Of a DNA stretch of 64,000 bases, positions 44,201 to 51,565 are shown piece after piece. The first letter of the stretch is position 1, and each line of letters starts with the position of its first letter. Source of the stretch: Desertibacillus haloalkaliphilus (lineage in GTDB: Bacteria; Bacillota; Bacilli; Bacillales; KJ1-10-99); NCBI RefSeq assembly GCF_019039105.1, contig NZ_JAHPIV010000017.1:1-64000 (forward strand). Direction: 5' to 3'. The notes under the pieces were generated by a model. That model saw only the letters and a program-made list of their open reading frames with translations. It made no database searches and had not been told where the DNA came from. The position numbers and the translations under genes were made by a program.

Positions 44201-44846
44201 TAAAATAGCGATGCGTGATTTATCGATTCGTGGTGCCGGAAACTTACTCGGAGCTCAACAACATGGCTATATCGAATCTGTTGGTTTTGATCTTTACTCG
44301 CAAATGTTAAAAGAGGCGATTGAAGAACGTAAAGGTGACAAGCCAACGACACCGTCCTTCAATGTCGAAGTTGATATAGATGTTGATGCCTATATCCCAG
44401 AAACGTATATTGGTGATGCCAAACAAAAGATTGAGATGTATAAACGCTTCAAGGCATTAGGTGATCAAACAGATATTACGGAGTTACAAGATGAGTTAAT
44501 TGACCGTTTTGGACAATACCCAGATGAAGTTGCTTATTTATTTAGCATTTCCAAGATAAAGATGTATGCAAAGCAAGAACAAGTCGAGTCGATTTCTGAA
44601 AGTAAGGATCAATGTTCACTCCTTCTTACGGAAGATGCGAGCAGTGAGGTCGATGGTGCAAAGTTATTTGAACTCATCAACCAGTTCGGAAGAGATGTTG
44701 GTTTAGGGACGTCTGGAGATAAAATCATCATTAATGTTAAAACGAAGAAAATGACCGCCAAGCAAACATTGGAGTTGCTCGAGACGTTGTTATCGCAATT
44801 ACACACAGCCAAAAAGAGTAAGGATGATACCGCCAAAACAGTATAG
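41298..44846 (+). CDS. mfd: Transcription-repair coupling factor Mfd
   Basis: An ATP-driven translocase that removes stalled RNA polymerase and recruits UvrA. Order: UvrB-like domain (about 20-350), RNA-polymerase-interacting domain (about 480-560, with VHASHGIGKYLGIETL), RecG-like translocase with Walker A CGDVGYGKTE and DEEQRFG box, and C-terminal TRCF domain (about 1000-1150). Length 1182 against 1177 in B. subtilis. The ATG at 41298 has a G-run at 41286-41290, 7 nt upstream; the frame extends 15 codons further without family resemblance. Confidence 0.96.
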   Translation: MFGLQQYLLQSDDIKAVSESVDANIKEQLITGLTGSARTLTMASVFQETKRTQLVITHNLYQAQKLYEDFTELVGEESVYLYPVNELISSEIAIASPEMKSQRIEVLDRLVQGRLRHGIVIVPMAGVRRLLPPRNVWEQSQCRFQVGTEISVEETLAKLVAIGFQRVDMVSAPGEFSVRGGIIDIYPLTEELPVRIELFDTEVDSVRFFTVEDQRSEKQINEITIGPAQEVILFNEQYERGAIKLEEGLADSLKKLKNKTAKEKMSEHISYEVQQLKNKTAFQSMYKYMSLYYEERSSIIDYLPMSSVIFIDEISRVQEMADNLDKEEAEWLTTLIEHGEVISDLEMSKNFEKIIKQTQHPLVYLSLFLRHVPSTNPQNILNFNCKAMQNFHGQVHLLKSEAERWAKSDYAVVFLAATKERAKRLSHVLEDYDIEATIVEQKTELSTKQEQIMIGGLSGGFELAMQKLVVVTEEEIFTQKAKRPQRKQKLSNAERIKSYSELEVGDLVVHASHGIGKYLGIETLEINGIHKDYLHVRYAGNDKLYVPVEQIDQVQKYVGSEEKDPKIYALGGNDWKKVKKKVQSSVEDIADDLIKLYAEREASKGHAFSPDGPEQGDFEASFPYQETEDQIRAITEIKEDMEKERPMDRLLCGDVGYGKTEVAIRAAFKAIMDGKQVAILVPTTILAQQHYETVKERFQDYPINVSVLSRFRSRREQTQTIKGLNAGSVDLVVGTHRLLSKDIKFKDLGLLIVDEEQRFGVTHKEKIKRMKANIDVLTLTATPIPRTLHMSMLGVRDLSVIETPPENRFPVQTYVVEYNASLVKEAIERELSRGGQVYFLYNRVDDIAQMAERISMLVPDAKVNLAHGQMNETELEAVMIDFLEGNSDVLVTTTIIETGVDIPNVNTLIIYNADKMGLSQLYQIRGRVGRSNRVAYAYFTYQRDKVLTEVAEKRLQAIKEFTELGSGFKIAMRDLSIRGAGNLLGAQQHGYIESVGFDLYSQMLKEAIEERKGDKPTTPSFNVEVDIDVDAYIPETYIGDAKQKIEMYKRFKALGDQTDITELQDELIDRFGQYPDEVAYLFSISKIKMYAKQEQVESISESKDQCSLLLTEDASSEVDGAKLFELINQFGRDVGLGTSGDKIIINVKTKKMTAKQTLELLETLLSQLHTAKKSKDDTAKTV

Positions 44847-45017
44847 AATTACCACCTGGGTAGGCCTGTGATCGCCGAACAAATTCATGAATTGGTGAAT
44901 AGTTCTTTTTTAAAGACGGATAATATAGACAAGACAACAGATGATTCACACCAAGAACACACTTAATCATCATTGTAGCTTAGCTAAAACATCTTAGGAA
45001 AGTGAGGCATCATAAGA

Positions 45018-45557
45018 ATGAAAGCAACAGGTATTGTTCGTCGAATCGATGACTTAGGTCGAGTTGTTATACCAAAAGAAATTCGAAGGACATTACGTAT
45101 CCGCGAAGGAGATCCGTTAGAGATTTTCGTGGATCGTGATGGCGAAGTTATCTTAAAGAAATATTCACCGATTTCGGAACTAGGTGATTTTGCAAAAGAG
45201 TATGCGGAAGCACTTTATGATAGTCTTAATGTTACTGTTTTGATTGCTGACCGTGATACATATATTGCCGTATCCGGTGGTTCGAAGAAGGAATATGCGA
45301 ATAAAAGTATTGGTGAAATTATTGAAACAGCTATGGATGAGCGCCAATCAAAAGTGGAAACCACATCAGGTGAATACAACATTGTTGGCGATAGTAAGGA
45401 AGAAATGAGTGGTTACGTCGTTGCGCCAATTATTGCCAATGGTGATCCGATCGGTGCTGTCGTGATGCTTTCTAAAGATGAGTCGATTGGTGGAGACATT
45501 GAACAAAAGCTTGCGGAAACCGCAGCAGGATTTCTAGCAAGACAAATGGAACAATAA
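45018..45557 (+). CDS. spoVT: Stage V sporulation protein T, forespore regulator
   Basis: A sigma-G-dependent transcription factor that adjusts late forespore genes. The N-terminal AbrB-type domain (MKATGIVRRIDDLGRVVIPK, then EIRRTLRIREGDPLEIFVD) is joined to a GAF-like domain (about 60-179). It is 179 residues (178 in B. subtilis). GTGAGG is the likely ribosome-binding site. It lies 171 bp after mfd, with its own terminator behind. Confidence 0.96.
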   Translation: MKATGIVRRIDDLGRVVIPKEIRRTLRIREGDPLEIFVDRDGEVILKKYSPISELGDFAKEYAEALYDSLNVTVLIADRDTYIAVSGGSKKEYANKSIGEIIETAMDERQSKVETTSGEYNIVGDSKEEMSGYVVAPIIANGDPIGAVVMLSKDESIGGDIEQKLAETAAGFLARQMEQ

Positions 45558-45571
45558 GTAATCATATATCC

Positions 45572-45604
45572 GAGGAGGTGGAGTGTTCCACCTTCTCTTT
45601 TTTT
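45572..45604 (+). terminator. Terminator after spoVT
   Basis: GAGGAGGTGGA (45572-45582) pairs with TCCACCTTCTC, then seven Ts. Confidence 0.9.
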
Positions 45605-45805
45605 GGTGTGGAGCAATGCTTGGTGACCTTAGCCATTAGGGGGACATTAGCCAGAAATAATAGCTGAAGATAATGGTGATCGTCGTCAGTTTTAAAAAAA
45701 TAAAAATGTTCAGGCTTGGTGTTGATAAAGAGTTGTTGCCGAGAAATTTGTTGAAGTTCGCACGAGGCGGACGCACTTTTTCAATCGAATGATGAGAACC
45801 TATGA

Positions 45806-45811
45806 TATAAT
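45806..45811 (+). promoter_or_regulatory. Possible -10 of yabM
   Basis: TATAAT 48 bp before the yabM ATG in an otherwise gene-free stretch of about 250 bp (45605-45858). No clear -35. Confidence 0.4.
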
Positions 45812-45858
45812 ATCACCTGATTTTGTCTTGTTAGGTCGAGGTGGGAGGAGTAGCAAAG

Positions 45859-47475
45859 ATGGTGCTAGAAGAACAGAGAGCAAAGCATGTCTGGAGAGGA
45901 GCGATATTTCTAGCTGTTGCTGCATTATTAACGAAGGTGATGAGTGCAGCATATCGAATTCCGTATCAAAATATCGCAGGAGACCTCGGCTTTTATGCAT
46001 ATCAGCAGATTTATCCATTTTACGGGATGGCGTTGACGTTATCGATTTATGGATTCCCTGTTGTCATATCAAAACTTGTCTCAGAGCGCCACGCTTATGG
46101 GGATAAATTAGGGGCTAACCAAATTGCTCGAACAGCCTTTTATAGCTTAAGTGTATTTTCTTTTGTTATTTTCATCAGTTTATATATGGGAGCGGGCTGG
46201 CTCGCACAAATCATGGCTGATCCGAACTTAACAACAGCTTTAAAGGTCATTTCGTTGTCATTTTTACTAATCCCTGTATTATCCGTTTTGCGTGGGTATC
46301 ATCAGGGGATTGAAAATATGATTCCAACAGCTGTGTCACAAGTAAGTGAGCAAGGTGTTAGGGTATTTGTTATATTAGTATTATCTTACTTGTTTGTTAT
46401 AAATGGACATGGCCCTTATGCGGCCGCCATTGGTGCTGCGATTGGTTCAGTGGTTGGGGGACTCGTAGCCATTGTTGTACTAGTTACGTTTAGTCGGAAA
46501 AAGTTACTGTTTAACCAGCGCACAAAAAGCGCTCATGTTAACGAAGCAATGATTATTAAACAGTTGTTTTTTCAAGGATTTCTCATTTGTATTAGTGTAC
46601 TCGTATTTATCTTTTTTCAATTTATTGACGCGATGACGATGATCCGTTTCTTGAAAGCATCAGGTATCGATGCTGAGAGTGCGAAAACAGCAAAAGGTGT
46701 TTTTGATCGTGGTCAGCCGTTACTTCAACTTGGGACGATCGTAGCGACGGCCTTTTCATTAGCGCTTGTGCCGATGATTACAAAGGCAAGAGCGAATGGT
46801 AAACACCATCTGGCAAGAAAACAAGGGGAGTTGGCGCTTCGGTTGACCGTCATTGTGGCGGCCAGTGCAACAGCAGGTTTAATTGTTATTATCGAACCGA
46901 CGAATGTTATGCTTTATATGAATAATGATGGGTCTGCTGTTTTGTCTATCCTAGCTGTAACGATTCTCTTTAGTTCAGTCGTTATAACAACATCAGCGAT
47001 TTTACAAGGGCTTGATTATGTCAAGTTGCCAGCAATTCATATTATCATCGGTGTGTTTGTGAAATTGCTGTTAAACGTTATTATGGTCCCTACTTATGGG
47101 ACGGCCGGAGCAGCTGTGGCTACTGTGGTTGCCTTTATTGTAGTTGCCGGTTTAAATATTTGGGCGATTGTAAGAATTGATGGAATAGAGAAACCAAAGA
47201 GTAAGCGTATCTTCGCGATTCTATTGTCATTAGTTGCGATGGTTGTTGCCACTTTGCTTTGGAAGAGTGGACTTCAATGGTTATTCGTAACGTACCTTGG
47301 ACAGCGGTGGTTTGAAACTGTTATTGCACTGACTACTGTTTTCATCGCAACTGTTGTTTTGCTGTTATTCTTATTGCGATTCGAAGCCTTTTCAAAACAG
47401 GAATTAGCAACCATTCCAAAGCTCAAAAAATTGACACGTTTTTTTACAAAAGATGAAAGGAAAGATGACAGATGA
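45859..47475 (+). CDS. yabM: SpoVB/MurJ-family lipid flippase-like protein (YabM)
   Basis: A polytopic membrane protein of the MOP superfamily, 538 residues, about 14 hydrophobic segments. The family start (WRGAIFLAVAALLTKVMSAAYRIPYQNIAGDLGFYAYQQIYPFYG) is characteristic of SpoVB-type proteins that move lipid-linked wall or polysaccharide precursors; the substrate of YabM is not established. The ATG at 45859 has GGAGGAG upstream. yabN overlaps the end by 4 bp. Order yabM-yabN-yabO is as in B. subtilis. Confidence 0.93.
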   Translation: MVLEEQRAKHVWRGAIFLAVAALLTKVMSAAYRIPYQNIAGDLGFYAYQQIYPFYGMALTLSIYGFPVVISKLVSERHAYGDKLGANQIARTAFYSLSVFSFVIFISLYMGAGWLAQIMADPNLTTALKVISLSFLLIPVLSVLRGYHQGIENMIPTAVSQVSEQGVRVFVILVLSYLFVINGHGPYAAAIGAAIGSVVGGLVAIVVLVTFSRKKLLFNQRTKSAHVNEAMIIKQLFFQGFLICISVLVFIFFQFIDAMTMIRFLKASGIDAESAKTAKGVFDRGQPLLQLGTIVATAFSLALVPMITKARANGKHHLARKQGELALRLTVIVAASATAGLIVIIEPTNVMLYMNNDGSAVLSILAVTILFSSVVITTSAILQGLDYVKLPAIHIIIGVFVKLLLNVIMVPTYGTAGAAVATVVAFIVVAGLNIWAIVRIDGIEKPKSKRIFAILLSLVAMVVATLLWKSGLQWLFVTYLGQRWFETVIALTTVFIATVVLLLFLLRFEAFSKQELATIPKLKKLTRFFTKDERKDDR

Positions 47476-48950
47476 AGAAGAAAATAAATGTCATTGGTTT
47501 AGGTGCTGGTGACCTTAACCAAATGCCAATTGGTTTGTATAAGCAAATCAAGGAAGCATCGTCATTATACTTACGTACGAAGCACCATCCGGTTATCACT
47601 GAACTTGAGCAAGAAGGGCTTCAGTATACCTCATTCGATTCGATCTATGAAGAGCATGATCAATTTACTGATGTGTACCGTGAAATTAGTGAGCAATTAT
47701 TTTCGCTTGCTGATAACGAAGAAGTTACATATGCTGTTCCAGGACATCCGCTCGTTGCTGAGCAAACGGTCCAATACTTATTACATGAAGGACCGAATCA
47801 AGGGATTGAAGTCAACATATTGGGTGGACAAAGCTTTCTTGATCCGATGTATCATGTATTAGGAATTGATCCAATTGAGGGTTGTCAGGTTGTCGATGGA
47901 ACCGCACTTGAAAAAGATAGCCTTCAAATTAGACAGCATATGATTATTTGTCAGGTTTATGATAGCTTTATTGCCTCTGAAGTGAAGTTAACATTAATGG
48001 AGCTCTTGCCTGATGATTATGAGGTAACGATTGCCACTGCAGTCGGAAGTGCCAAGCAGGAGTTAGTAACGGTACCATTATATGAGTTGGATCGAGCGAC
48101 GGAAGTGAATAATTTGACAGCGGTTTATGTCCCCCCTGTGAGAGATGAGCAGCTTCTGTATCATGACTTTGGTAAATTACGCTCGGTTATTGCCACATTA
48201 AGAGGACCTGATGGATGTCCTTGGGACCGCAAGCAAACGCATGAGTCATTAAAAAAGTATTTAATTGAGGAAACATATGAAGTGCTTGAGGCGATTGATG
48301 AACAAGATGATGATCATCTTGCTGAAGAACTTGGTGATGTTTTACTACAAGTGATGCTTCATGCGCAAATTGGTGAAGATGAAGGGTTGTTTTCAATAGA
48401 TGATGTCATTCAATCCATTACTGAAAAAATGATTCGTCGCCACCCACACGTCTTTTCAGTTGCTTCAGCGGACACGGCTGAAGAAGTCGAGAGTAACTGG
48501 GAGGCGATTAAGAAGAAAGAAAAGCAAGAGAGTGGGCAAGGCGAAGAGTGGGATTCGATTTTGGATGATGTCAGTAAAAGTGTGCCGGCACTCATTCGTG
48601 CCTATCAACTTCAAAAAACAGCAGCAAAAGTCGGATTTGATTGGGATGATGTTGCTCCGATTTGGATGAAGATCCAAGAGGAGATTGCTGAGTTTTTTAC
48701 AGAAGTTAAGGCTGAAAATAAAGAAATGATGATAAAAGAGTTTGGTGATATTTTATTTGCACTCGTGAATTTAGGAAGGTATTACAGTATTTATCCTGAA
48801 GAGGCGTTACAAACAACCAATCAAAAGTTTACGATACGATTTCAAATGATTGAAGAAAAACTCAAAGAACGAAAGCTCACATTTGCAGATGTAACCTTAG
48901 CTGAAATGGATGAGATTTGGGAAGAAGCAAAGAAAGAAACGAGGGGTTAA
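47472..48950 (+). CDS. yabN: YabN: tetrapyrrole-methylase/MazG fusion
   Basis: A two-domain protein of 492 residues. The N-terminal half (about 1-220) has the tetrapyrrole (corrin/porphyrin) methylase fold with VIGLGAGDLNQMPIGL; the C-terminal half is a MazG nucleoside-triphosphate pyrophosphohydrolase with CPWDRKQTHESLKKYLIEETYEVLEAI and ELGDVLLQVMLHAQ, its metal-binding helices. A second, shorter MazG-like repeat lies near 400-480 (EFGDILFALVNLGRYY). The physiological substrate is unknown; MazG enzymes cleave canonical or damaged NTPs. AAAGGAAAGATG is the ribosome-binding region inside yabM. Confidence 0.94.
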   Translation: MKKKINVIGLGAGDLNQMPIGLYKQIKEASSLYLRTKHHPVITELEQEGLQYTSFDSIYEEHDQFTDVYREISEQLFSLADNEEVTYAVPGHPLVAEQTVQYLLHEGPNQGIEVNILGGQSFLDPMYHVLGIDPIEGCQVVDGTALEKDSLQIRQHMIICQVYDSFIASEVKLTLMELLPDDYEVTIATAVGSAKQELVTVPLYELDRATEVNNLTAVYVPPVRDEQLLYHDFGKLRSVIATLRGPDGCPWDRKQTHESLKKYLIEETYEVLEAIDEQDDDHLAEELGDVLLQVMLHAQIGEDEGLFSIDDVIQSITEKMIRRHPHVFSVASADTAEEVESNWEAIKKKEKQESGQGEEWDSILDDVSKSVPALIRAYQLQKTAAKVGFDWDDVAPIWMKIQEEIAEFFTEVKAENKEMMIKEFGDILFALVNLGRYYSIYPEEALQTTNQKFTIRFQMIEEKLKERKLTFADVTLAEMDEIWEEAKKETRG

Positions 48951-48952
48951 AT

Positions 48953-49228
48953 ATGCGATTAGATAAGTTTTTGAAAGTTTCCCGATTGATCAAACGCCGT
49001 ACATTGGCAAAGGAGATATCGGATCAAGGGCGAATTACTATTAATGGTCAAACGGCTAAAGCAGGGTCAAATGTTAAGGCTGGGGATGAACTAACGATTC
49101 GTTTTGGACAAAAGCTAGTCACGATTCAAGTTGAAGAAATTAAAGAGACGACTCGAAAGGCTGATGCCGATTCAATGTATACAGTCGTCAAGGAAGAGCC
49201 GATTAAATCAGAACCAGATTTTTTATAA
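48953..49228 (+). CDS. rqcP: RqcP (YabO), S4-domain ribosome quality-control factor
   Basis: RqcP works with RqcH on the 50S subunit in adding alanine tails to stalled nascent chains. It is a 91-residue S4-domain RNA-binding protein; MRLDKFLKVSRLIKRRTLAK and ISDQGRITINGQTAKAGSNV are the S4 signature. The ATG at 48953 follows the yabN stop by 2 bp with GAGGGG upstream. The frame back into yabN is rejected. Confidence 0.94.
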   Translation: MRLDKFLKVSRLIKRRTLAKEISDQGRITINGQTAKAGSNVKAGDELTIRFGQKLVTIQVEEIKETTRKADADSMYTVVKEEPIKSEPDFL

Positions 49229-49340
49229 AAAATAAAGTTTATTAACTATTTTGAAAGTGAACAGTCTTTAGGCTTGTTCTATTCTCTACCTCCTTATCAT
49301 AGATATAAAAAGTAAAAGGAGTCTATATGAGGAGGGGTTA

Positions 49341-49654
49341 GTGTGGATCATAACTATGAATTTGGTACACCGATGGGTCAAGCCCGCAAAACAAAGGAAC
49401 ATGATATTACATTAAGAGGGCGAAAATCGTTAGATATTACTGGAGTTAGGCAAGTAGAGAGCTTTGATAACGAAGAGTTCTTGTTAGAGACAGAAATGGG
49501 TTTTTTGTCTATCCGTGGTCAAAACCTTCATATGAAAAACTTAAATGTCGAGGAGGGATTGGTCTCGATTGAAGGCAAAATCTTTGATCTCGTCTATCTA
49601 GACGAAAACCAAGGCGATAAGTCTAAAGGATTCTTTGGGAAGTTGTTCAAGTGA
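49341..49654 (+). CDS. yabP: Sporulation protein YabP
   Basis: A mother-cell protein of the YabP/YqfC family, 103 residues when started at GTG 49343 (overlapping GTG at 49341 is out of frame). The family core is FLLETEMGFLSIRGQNLHMK and NLNVEEGLVSIEGKI. YabP/YabQ are required for sporulation; YabP has no known enzymatic activity. GGAGGGG precedes the start. yabQ overlaps the end by 4 bp. A sigma-E promoter is expected upstream but is not clearly seen (weak CATAGATAT near 49300). Confidence 0.9.
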
Positions 49655-50247
49655 GTTTAACAGTACAACTTAGCACGATGATTGCGATGTCAGCCATGGG
49701 AGTTTGGCTTGGGGCTGCGATCGATACGTACGGACGCTTTGCAAAGCAACGGCGTTCGTTTCATTGGCTAGTTGCTGTTAACGATCTTTTATTTTGGTTG
49801 ATACAGGGGTTACTTGTTTTTTATGTCCTCCTGCAAGTCAATCAAGGTGAAATGAGGTTTTATGTCCTTCTTGCACTTATTTGCGGTTATGCCGGTTATC
49901 AAGCGCTTTTCCGCAATTACTATCAAGCCCTCTTAGAACGTTTGATTCGTTTTGCAATCTTGACCTTTCGCTTTATTCGTTCAGTCATTATCGTGCTATT
50001 TATCCGTCCGATTAAATGGTTGTTGAAACTGCTATATTCGTTATGTATGATGGTGATAACAGCGACGGTTGCGGTCCTTGTCTTTGTCGGCAAGGTGCTG
50101 CTTAAGCCATTGCAGTGGCTTGGAAATGCGTTGTTGAAACTGATACCAACAACTGAAATCATAGCATTTCTCAAAAAGATTACTTATTATCAGCAAGTGA
50201 AAGGTTTTATAAAAAGGTTGTTCAATAGGGACGATAGGGGTGATTAA
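49651..50247 (+). CDS. yabQ: Spore cortex protein YabQ
   Basis: An integral membrane protein of about 198 residues, needed for cortex formation. Hydrophobic segments lie at about 4-22, 42-60, 66-85 and 115-150; the C-terminus is basic. The GTG start at 49651 overlaps the TGA of yabP, which indicates coupled translation. The family is poorly characterised; assignment rests on position and topology plus remembered sequence pattern (LFWLIQGLLVFYVLLQVNQGE). Confidence 0.9.
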   Translation: MSLTVQLSTMIAMSAMGVWLGAAIDTYGRFAKQRRSFHWLVAVNDLLFWLIQGLLVFYVLLQVNQGEMRFYVLLALICGYAGYQALFRNYYQALLERLIRFAILTFRFIRSVIIVLFIRPIKWLLKLLYSLCMMVITATVAVLVFVGKVLLKPLQWLGNALLKLIPTTEIIAFLKKITYYQQVKGFIKRLFNRDDRGD

Positions 50248-50249
50248 TT

Positions 50250-50633
50250 GTGGGGATCGAGCGTGAGGAAAAAATCAAAGAACTTCATTCCTCTTATAAG
50301 GATCAGCAGGAACGCCAAGAAAAAGAAAAACAGCGACGGCGAAAAGGCTTAGTAAGAAGGCTGACAGCAATGGCGGTTGTTGCTGGTTTTATAAGCATAT
50401 TTGCAGGGATTACAATTTATTCGCAAGCTAGTGTTATAGACGAGAAGAGACAAGAGAAGCTACAGCTAGAGGAACAGTTGCAACTAATGAAAGAGAATGA
50501 ACAGCAACTGAAGATTGAAATTAAGAACTACAATGATTTAGAGTATATCGCAGAAGTTGCCCGCAAAGATTATTATCTTTCAAAGCCTGGTGAAACAATC
50601 TTTAAATTACCAAGTGAGACATCTTCCGACTGA
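50250..50633 (+). CDS. divIC: Cell-division protein DivIC
   Basis: A bitopic membrane protein of the divisome that pairs with FtsL and DivIB. It is 127 residues: a basic cytoplasmic N-terminus (KEKQRRRKGLVRRL), one membrane helix (about 42-62, TAMAVVAGFISIFAGITIY), then an extracellular coiled coil (KRQEKLQLEEQLQLMKENEQQL) and the conserved YIAEVARKDYYLSKPGE. The GTG start at 50250 is 2 bp after yabQ. The promoter of yabR lies across its stop. Confidence 0.94.
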   Translation: MGIEREEKIKELHSSYKDQQERQEKEKQRRRKGLVRRLTAMAVVAGFISIFAGITIYSQASVIDEKRQEKLQLEEQLQLMKENEQQLKIEIKNYNDLEYIAEVARKDYYLSKPGETIFKLPSETSSD

Positions 50634-50634
50634 T

Positions 50635-50664
50635 TGACACTCAATTTTAGAATCAGTTATAATA
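50635..50664 (+). promoter_or_regulatory. Consensus sigma-A promoter of yabR
   Basis: TTGACA (50635-50640), 18 bp, TATAAT (50659-50664). Both hexamers are perfect; the -35 begins 2 nt after the divIC stop. Confidence 0.82.
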
Positions 50665-50710
50665 AGATGAAATTTATATATTTGTTTTCTTAAGGAGGAG
50701 CAATTTTTAC

Positions 50711-51175
50711 ATGTCAATTGAAGTAGGCAGCAAGTTGCAAGGAAAGGTAACAGGTATTACCCATTTTGGAGCGTTTGTTGAGCTGCCAGGTGGTAAAACT
50801 GGTCTTGTTCATATTAGTGAAGTAGCTGACAATTATGTGAAAGACATCAATGAGTTTTTAAAAGTCGGCGATGAGGTAGAAGTTAAGGTTGTCAATGTCG
50901 AGGACAATGGCAAAATTGGCTTGTCAATTCGTAAGGCAAAAGAACGTCCAAATGGCGCAGATGGGTCTACACGTCCACAGAGATCTTCACGACCACCACG
51001 TTCAGGTGGATCACAAGGAAGAGGCTCTCGTGGAGGACAACGTGGAAATAGCCGTCCGTCGCTAAGTTTTGAGGACAAGATGAACCGTTTCTTAAAGGAT
51101 AGTGAAGAACGTTTATCGGTATTAAAGCGTAATACTGAATCAAAGCGTGGTGGTCGCGGCGCCCGTCGTGGGTAA
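50711..51175 (+). CDS. yabR: S1-domain RNA-binding protein YabR
   Basis: A protein with an N-terminal S1 OB-fold (about 4-75: VGSKLQGKVTGITHFGAFVEL, then LVHISEV) of the general-stress-protein-13 type. It is 154 residues, longer than B. subtilis YabR (128). The extra part is an Arg/Gly/Ser-rich low-complexity segment (about 78-118, with SRPPRSGGSQGRGSRGGQRG) and a basic C-terminal end (KRGGRGARRG), both likely to bind RNA. AAGGAGG precedes the ATG. Function unknown beyond RNA binding. Confidence 0.92.
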   Translation: MSIEVGSKLQGKVTGITHFGAFVELPGGKTGLVHISEVADNYVKDINEFLKVGDEVEVKVVNVEDNGKIGLSIRKAKERPNGADGSTRPQRSSRPPRSGGSQGRGSRGGQRGNSRPSLSFEDKMNRFLKDSEERLSVLKRNTESKRGGRGARRG

Positions 51176-51202
51176 AGCTTGCTGCTAACTTTCAACAATA
51201 GA

Positions 51203-51241
51203 AAAAAAGACAAGCGCATATTGATGCGCTTGTCTTTTTTA
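51203..51241 (+). terminator. Terminator after yabR
   Basis: AAAAAAGACAAGCGCAT pairs with ATGCGCTTGTCTTTTTT around ATTG. A near-perfect symmetric stem. Confidence 0.93.
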
Positions 51242-51464
51242 TGGTGTTTTTTCATATGGGTAGGGAATTGCTACGAAAAGAGGGTATAATCAATCGCTTT
51301 GGTTACTGTCAGACTATTCAAAGTCAATTTTTTGGCCGATTCGTAATTTCACGCAACAATCTTCAATGGTTCTACGTTATTTTTTGCGAATTAGACGGTA
51401 AACGCAACAATAGTACAAATTCATGTACTAAACGTCTTAAAGTTTATTCTATATTCTAGAAAGA
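51242..51464. other. Gap between yabR and the spoIIE promoter
   Basis: No supported gene. B. subtilis carries tRNA-Met and tRNA-Glu genes here; I looked for tRNA acceptor and T-arm patterns and found none. A TATAAT at 51286-51291 is isolated. A 72-codon frame at 51241-51459 begins inside the terminator, without a ribosome-binding site. Confidence 0.5.
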
Positions 51465-51531
51465 CGTCGAAGACTTTTTTGTTGTAGGCCACCTATTTTG
51501 ACAAAAATTTGGACAATCATCTGTTTATAAT
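51465..51531 (+). promoter_or_regulatory. Spo0A-type promoter of spoIIE
   Basis: TTGACA (51498-51503) and TATAAT (51526-51531) are separated by 22 bp instead of 17. The spoIIE promoter of B. subtilis has the same unusual wide spacing (21 bp), overcome by Spo0A~P. Spo0A-box-like sequences overlap it: CGTCGAA (51465-51471), TTTGACA (51497-51503) and TTGGACA near 51509-51515, each one or two changes from the core. Confidence 0.75.
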
Positions 51532-51565
51532 GGTAGCACGATTATAAATACGGGTGGTGTTAGTA

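Noticed and set aside
51241-51459. 72-codon frame before spoIIE
   Set aside because: Starts inside the yabR terminator, lacks a ribosome-binding site, and has no recognised similarity.
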